Shown here one piece after another: positions 60,937 through 64,000 of a stretch of DNA of 64,000 nucleotides. A model generated the notes under the pieces. The model made no database searches. It was not told the DNA's origin and worked only from the letters and a program-made list of their open reading frames with translations. This DNA comes from JAVBSC01 sp031547305 (lineage in GTDB: Bacteria > Desulfobacterota > Desulfovibrionia > Desulfovibrionales > Desulfovibrionaceae). How positions within the stretch are numbered: position 1 is the stretch's first letter; each line of letters starts with the position of its first letter. The stretch is taken from NCBI GenBank assembly GCA_031547305.1, contig JAVBSC010000019.1:78020-142019 (forward strand), given 5' to 3'. Made by a program: the position numbers and the translations under genes.

Positions 60937-62208
60937 ATGGATGCCAAGTCGAAAAAACTGTTTGCCCGCGCCCAGAAAATCATTCCCGGCGGGGTGAACA
61001 GCCCGGTGCGGGCCTGTTCTTCCGTGCAAAGTTCCCCCATTTTTGTGGCCAAGGGCAAGGGCAGCAAAATAACTTCCGTTGACGGCGACGTTTACCTGGA
61101 TTTTGTGCAGTCCTGGGGCCCGCTTTTGCTGGGCCACGCGCACCCGGCCGTGAACAGGGCCGTGCGGGACGCCTTGAAGAATGGATCCAGCTTTGGCGCG
61201 CCCTGCGAGGCGGAAATCCTGCTGGCGGATGCGGTTGTCAAAGCCATGCCCTATGTGGAAATGCTGCGCATGGTCAATTCCGGCACGGAAGCGACCATGA
61301 GCGCTCTTCGTCTGGCCAGGGCCCACACCGGGCGCGACAAGTTCGTGAAGTTCGACGGATGCTACCACGGGCATGCGGATTTTTTTCTGGCCGGCGCCGG
61401 TTCCGGAGTGGCCACCCTGTCCATACCCGGCACTCCTGGCGTGCCCCAGGCCGTGGTTCAGGATACCCTGCTCGCCCCCTATAACGATCTGGACGCGGTC
61501 AAGGCGCATTTTAAAAAGCACGGCAAGGACATTGCCGCCGTAATCGTGGAGCCTGTGGCCGGCAACATGGGCCTGGTGCCGCCCGCGCCGGGCTTTTTGG
61601 AAGGCTTGCGCGCCCTGTGCGACGAATCCGGGGCTCTGCTGATTTTTGACGAAGTCATTACCGGATTCCGGGTCTCTTTTGGCGGAGCGCAGACCCGCTT
61701 TAAAATCCGGCCGGATCTGACCACCCTGGGCAAGATTATCGGCGGCGGACTACCGGTGGGCGCTTACGGCGGCAAAAAAGAAATCATGCAAAAAATCGCT
61801 CCCAGCGGCGGCGTTTACCAGGCCGGCACCTTGTCCGGCAACCCTCTGGCCATGGCCGCCGGCATAGCCACCCTGAACGAGTTGTCCGGGGCGGATTATG
61901 CCGGCCTGGAACGGCGTGTGGATGATTTTTGCGCGGAGCTTCAGGCCATCTTCACGGCCAGGGGCATAGCGGTGCAAATCAACCACCTGGCCAGTATGTT
62001 CACCATTTTCTTCACCGAATCTCCGGTTGTGGATTTCGCCACAGCCAAAAAGTCGGATGCCGCCCGGTACACCAAGTTTTATAAAGCCATGCGGACTCAG
62101 GGCATCTGCTTCGCGCCTTCAGGGTTTGAGGCGGCCATGGTCTCCTTTGCGCACAGCGCCGGTGATTTTGAACGCACTTTGAAAGCCGTAAAAGGATTAT
62201 CCTTATGA
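60937..62208 (+). CDS. hemL: Glutamate-1-semialdehyde 2,1-aminomutase
   Basis: HemL makes 5-aminolevulinate from glutamate 1-semialdehyde with pyridoxal phosphate, in the C5 pathway. It has 423 residues. The start ARAQKIIPGGVNSPVRAC, MVNSGTEATMSALRLARAHT and the PLP-lysine block TLGKIIGGGLPVGAYGG are all present; the ligand Asp is in FDEVITGFRV. AGGT lies before the ATG, and the stop overlaps cbiG by four bases (ATGA). Confidence 0.97.
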   Translation: MDAKSKKLFARAQKIIPGGVNSPVRACSSVQSSPIFVAKGKGSKITSVDGDVYLDFVQSWGPLLLGHAHPAVNRAVRDALKNGSSFGAPCEAEILLADAVVKAMPYVEMLRMVNSGTEATMSALRLARAHTGRDKFVKFDGCYHGHADFFLAGAGSGVATLSIPGTPGVPQAVVQDTLLAPYNDLDAVKAHFKKHGKDIAAVIVEPVAGNMGLVPPAPGFLEGLRALCDESGALLIFDEVITGFRVSFGGAQTRFKIRPDLTTLGKIIGGGLPVGAYGGKKEIMQKIAPSGGVYQAGTLSGNPLAMAAGIATLNELSGADYAGLERRVDDFCAELQAIFTARGIAVQINHLASMFTIFFTESPVVDFATAKKSDAARYTKFYKAMRTQGICFAPSGFEAAMVSFAHSAGDFERTLKAVKGLSL

Positions 62209-63350
62209 GCCGGATTTTGCCGGGAAAGGCGGCCAATACCCGCAACACCACGGCCATTTACGCCCTTACGCAGCAGGGCTGCATGCAGGCGGAGCGTATC
62301 GTAAAGGCCATGGGCGGCGAGATTTTCGCTCCGTTCAACCTGGCCGGCGAAAAATACGTCGGCTTTGAGCGGCTGGCGGACCTGATTACCTTGAATTACA
62401 GCCAGTATCGACAGCATATTATTATAGCCGCTCTGAGCATAGCCGTGCGCTGCCTGGCGCCGCACATTGCCGGCAAGGCGCACGATCCGGCCGTGGTGGT
62501 TACGGATCAGCGCGGCCGCTTCGTCATCAGCCTGCTCTCCGGCCATCTGGGCGGCTCGAACAAGCTTACCCTGGCCCTGGCCGATCTTTTGGGCGGAACG
62601 CCGGTGATCACCACAGCCACGAATACGGAAAGCCTGCCCACTCTGGATACCCTTGCCATAGATCGCGGGTTGTTCATAAAAAACCTGAGCGCGGTGCGCA
62701 CGGTAAACTCAACTTTGCTCAAAAACCGCAAGGTAGCTGTTTGCGACCCGGACGATCATCTGGCGTTGCGGGACTCACCCTGGCGGGAGCTGTTCACATT
62801 TACTGACAGCCCCGCCATTTTGCCGGAACAGGACGGCTTTTTGCCTCCCCTGGTCCAGGTGACAACAGGCCAGGAGGCGGCTGGCGGCGAATCCCGCCTG
62901 ATTCTGCATCCGCCGGTCTTTCACGTGGGGGTCTGCTGCCGCAAGGGCGCGCACCAGGATGACATCGTCAGCTTTATTGAAGCGCATTTCAAGGAATTGG
63001 GGCTGACAACGCGGTCCATCGCCGGCATAGCTTCGGCGGACACCCAAAAAGACGACATCGCCCTGGTTGAGGTGGCGGATTATTACCAGGTTCCCCTGCT
63101 CCTTTTCACGGCGGGCGAATTAAGCAAAATCAAGCGCGGCTCCACGGCGCCCAAGGTTGCGGCCGCCCAGGGAGTTGAAGACGTGTGCGAACCGGCGGCC
63201 ATTCTTTCCGCCGGACCCGGCGCGCAACTGCTTACTCCCGGACAGACCAGGAATAATATTGCCATTGCCGTTGCGGAGGCTCTGCCGCCCAAGCGCCTGG
63301 AGGCTGTGCAGCGGAAGTTGGCTGAAATGCGGGCCGCGCGAACGTCTTAA
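62205..63350 (+). CDS. cbiG: Cobalt-precorrin 5A hydrolase (CbiG)
   Basis: CbiG opens the delta-lactone of cobalt-precorrin 5A, releasing acetaldehyde, in anaerobic cobalamin synthesis. The 381-residue protein has the N-terminal domain blocks IIIAALSIAVRCLAPHI and FVISLLSGHLGGSNKLTLAL, and the C-terminal domain VGVCCRKGA, TRSIAGIASADTQKDDIALV and EDVCEPAAILSAGPGAQL. It overlaps hemL by four bases. The frame continues past its TAA (see 63351-63540). Confidence 0.93.
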   Translation: MSRILPGKAANTRNTTAIYALTQQGCMQAERIVKAMGGEIFAPFNLAGEKYVGFERLADLITLNYSQYRQHIIIAALSIAVRCLAPHIAGKAHDPAVVVTDQRGRFVISLLSGHLGGSNKLTLALADLLGGTPVITTATNTESLPTLDTLAIDRGLFIKNLSAVRTVNSTLLKNRKVAVCDPDDHLALRDSPWRELFTFTDSPAILPEQDGFLPPLVQVTTGQEAAGGESRLILHPPVFHVGVCCRKGAHQDDIVSFIEAHFKELGLTTRSIAGIASADTQKDDIALVEVADYYQVPLLLFTAGELSKIKRGSTAPKVAAAQGVEDVCEPAAILSAGPGAQLLTPGQTRNNIAIAVAEALPPKRLEAVQRKLAEMRAARTS

Positions 63351-63540
63351 AAGCATTCCGCCTATCTTAAAAAAATATCCCGCAAAGTCAGGGAATCATT
63401 TCAAAATCGGGATAACAAAAAGCGGGCCGCTGAAATACTCCGGCAGGAATACCCCGGATTTATAAAATTTTGCGCCGCCAACGGCATTGCGCCGGATTGT
63501 TTCTTCCGAGGGCCGGACGGCTCGCCTGCCCGCGTAAAAT
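63351..63540 (+). pseudogene. Coding-like frame without a start, after cbiG
   Basis: Directly after the cbiG stop, the same frame stays open for about 62 codons to a TAA at 63540-63542. The product looks protein-like: AYLKKISRKVRESFQN, EILRQEYPGFIKFCAANG, APDCFFRGPDGS. It contains no ATG, GTG or TTG in frame, so it has no start of its own. It may be the decayed end of a fused or displaced gene, a readthrough extension, or chance. It takes up most of the first half of the 307-base gap 63351-63657. The rest of the gap holds two hairpins. Confidence 0.35.
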
Positions 63541-63545
63541 AAAAA

Positions 63546-63575
63546 CGGGTTTTCAGGCTGCAGCCCTAAAACCCG
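63546..63575. terminator. Hairpin terminator after cbiG
   Basis: CGGGTTTTCAGGCT pairs with its near-complement at 63562-63575 with two mismatches. It has an A-run to its left and no clear T-run to its right, so it more likely serves the minus strand or stabilises mRNA. Confidence 0.5.
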
Positions 63576-63607
63576 ATGTCAAAATTTTTTGGAAGGTTGG
63601 GGGGCGG

Positions 63608-63656
63608 GAGGGCTAAAACCTTTTTCAGGAAAAAGGTTTTCGCCCTCCGGATATTT
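63608..63656 (+). terminator. Long hairpin between convergent genes
   Basis: GAGGGCTAAAACCTTTTTC (63608-63626) pairs with its complement at 63629-63647 around a 2-base loop, with a single mismatch. ATATTTTTT lies a few bases downstream on the plus strand. It separates cbiG from the minus-strand gene at the right edge. Confidence 0.75.
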
Positions 63657-63657
63657 T

Positions 63658-63999
63658 TTAATGTCCGACTTCTTTCTTCACATCCACAGCGATTTTCCAG
63701 AGCACGGAGAGGATGAGCAGGCCCACGCCGTACACGCCCAGGACGATCAGGATTTCCGCGATGGAGGGGGTGTATTCGGTCACGCCCTCAAACATGTTGG
63801 GGGTGAAGCCACCCACCAGCAAGCCCAGACTTTTGTCGCGCCAACTGGCGATGACCAGCATGACCAGGGTCCAGGGCAGGAGCTTTTCGTTGTCTCTGGT
63901 GCCGGGGGTCATCAAACGGCCCAGGGAGAGCAGGCCCAGGACCGCCGCGGTCCACATCCAGCCGTTGATCCAGTAGGTATGGCCGTCGTGTCCGGCAAA
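63658..63999 (-). CDS. NrfD/PsrC-family membrane subunit, C-terminal part
   Basis: The final 113 residues of a polytopic protein whose start lies beyond the right edge. The visible sequence, HTYWINGWMWTAAVLG, LLPWTLVMLVIASW and FEGVTEYTPSIAEILIVLG, has the helix pattern and E-Y-T-P-S-x2-E block of NrfD-type menaquinone-interacting subunits. QrcD and DsrP of sulfate reducers are the closest matches I recall; I cannot separate them. The tail ends AVDVKKEVGH, cytoplasmic and basic. It would carry electrons between the quinone pool and partner redox subunits encoded upstream, outside the window. Confidence 0.75.
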   Translation of the reverse strand, partial: FAGHDGHTYWINGWMWTAAVLGLLSLGRLMTPGTRDNEKLLPWTLVMLVIASWRDKSLGLLVGGFTPNMFEGVTEYTPSIAEILIVLGVYGVGLLILSVLWKIAVDVKKEVGH

Positions 64000-64000
64000 G

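Overview
The window looks like chromosome of a sulfate-reducing deltaproteobacterium of the Desulfovibrio type (Desulfovibrionaceae). This rests on gene content: an alternative-heme (Ahb) siroheme decarboxylase subunit beside hemL and a cobalamin cbiG gene, an NrfD-type membrane subunit resembling Qrc/Dsr complexes at the right edge, SelB (selenoprotein translation), a menaquinone-type prenyltransferase, two TauE/SafE-type anion exporters, and a CI-like S24 regulator. No rRNA, tRNA, CRISPR array, insertion sequence or prophage was recognised. Gene density is high, and many genes overlap by 1-8 bases or sit 1-25 bases apart.

Layout. 1-5.2 kb: tail of a response regulator, a PEP/pyruvate-binding phosphotransferase-like protein without the usual C-terminal barrel, then on the minus strand a TauE/SafE exporter with an accessory membrane protein. 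5.2-10.9 kb (minus): a HAD phosphatase coupled to a YcaO-TPR protein, and a SWIM/SNF2 helicase. 11.1-16 kb (plus): peptide-type solute-binding protein, Rel (p)ppGpp enzyme, gpsA. 16-17.7 kb (minus): a periplasmic protein of unknown role and yjbQ. 17.8-22.2 kb (plus): selB, an orphan PycTM-like membrane protein and a 5'-nucleotidase lipoprotein. 22.2-32.2 kb (minus): lipoprotein, mutS, lapB, lapA, HIT hydrolase, CBS/DHH tRNA nucleotidyltransferase, xerC/D, glpX. 32.3-35.4 kb (plus): folK, a YHS/TRASH-like small protein, a CI-like repressor, a small zinc-ribbon protein, an HPP membrane protein. 35.5-37.2 kb: sugar acetyltransferase and a divergent triose-phosphate isomerase. 37.4-46.3 kb (minus): ispG-proS-xseA-M23 peptidase-xseB-ispA-dxs-tetR, a run that mixes isoprenoid synthesis with exonuclease VII. 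46.3-50.5 kb (minus): a coiled-coil protein, an OmpA-type protein with a cytoplasmic Roadblock-like region, a Ras-like GTPase and a GGDEF protein. 50.8-56.3 kb: metallophosphoesterase, small unknown gene plus MenA/UbiA, a second TauE/SafE protein, EttA. 56.4-63.4 kb (plus): a CntK/DapF-like racemase, a 1014-residue PHP-like membrane protein, then ahbB-hemL-cbiG. The right edge holds the end of an NrfD-family subunit on the minus strand.

Most likely undescribed systems: (1) the cluster of coiled-coil protein, Roadblock-like/OmpA transmembrane protein, Ras-like GTPase and GGDEF protein, which looks like a GTPase switch linked to the cell wall; (2) the CntK-like racemase paired with a large PHP-like membrane protein; (3) the orphan PycTM-like protein next to a periplasmic nucleotidase. 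A conserved stem-loop family (core GCATTTCA-N4-TGAAATGC) occurs in three intergenic regions. Several intrinsic terminators are clear enough to define transcription units.
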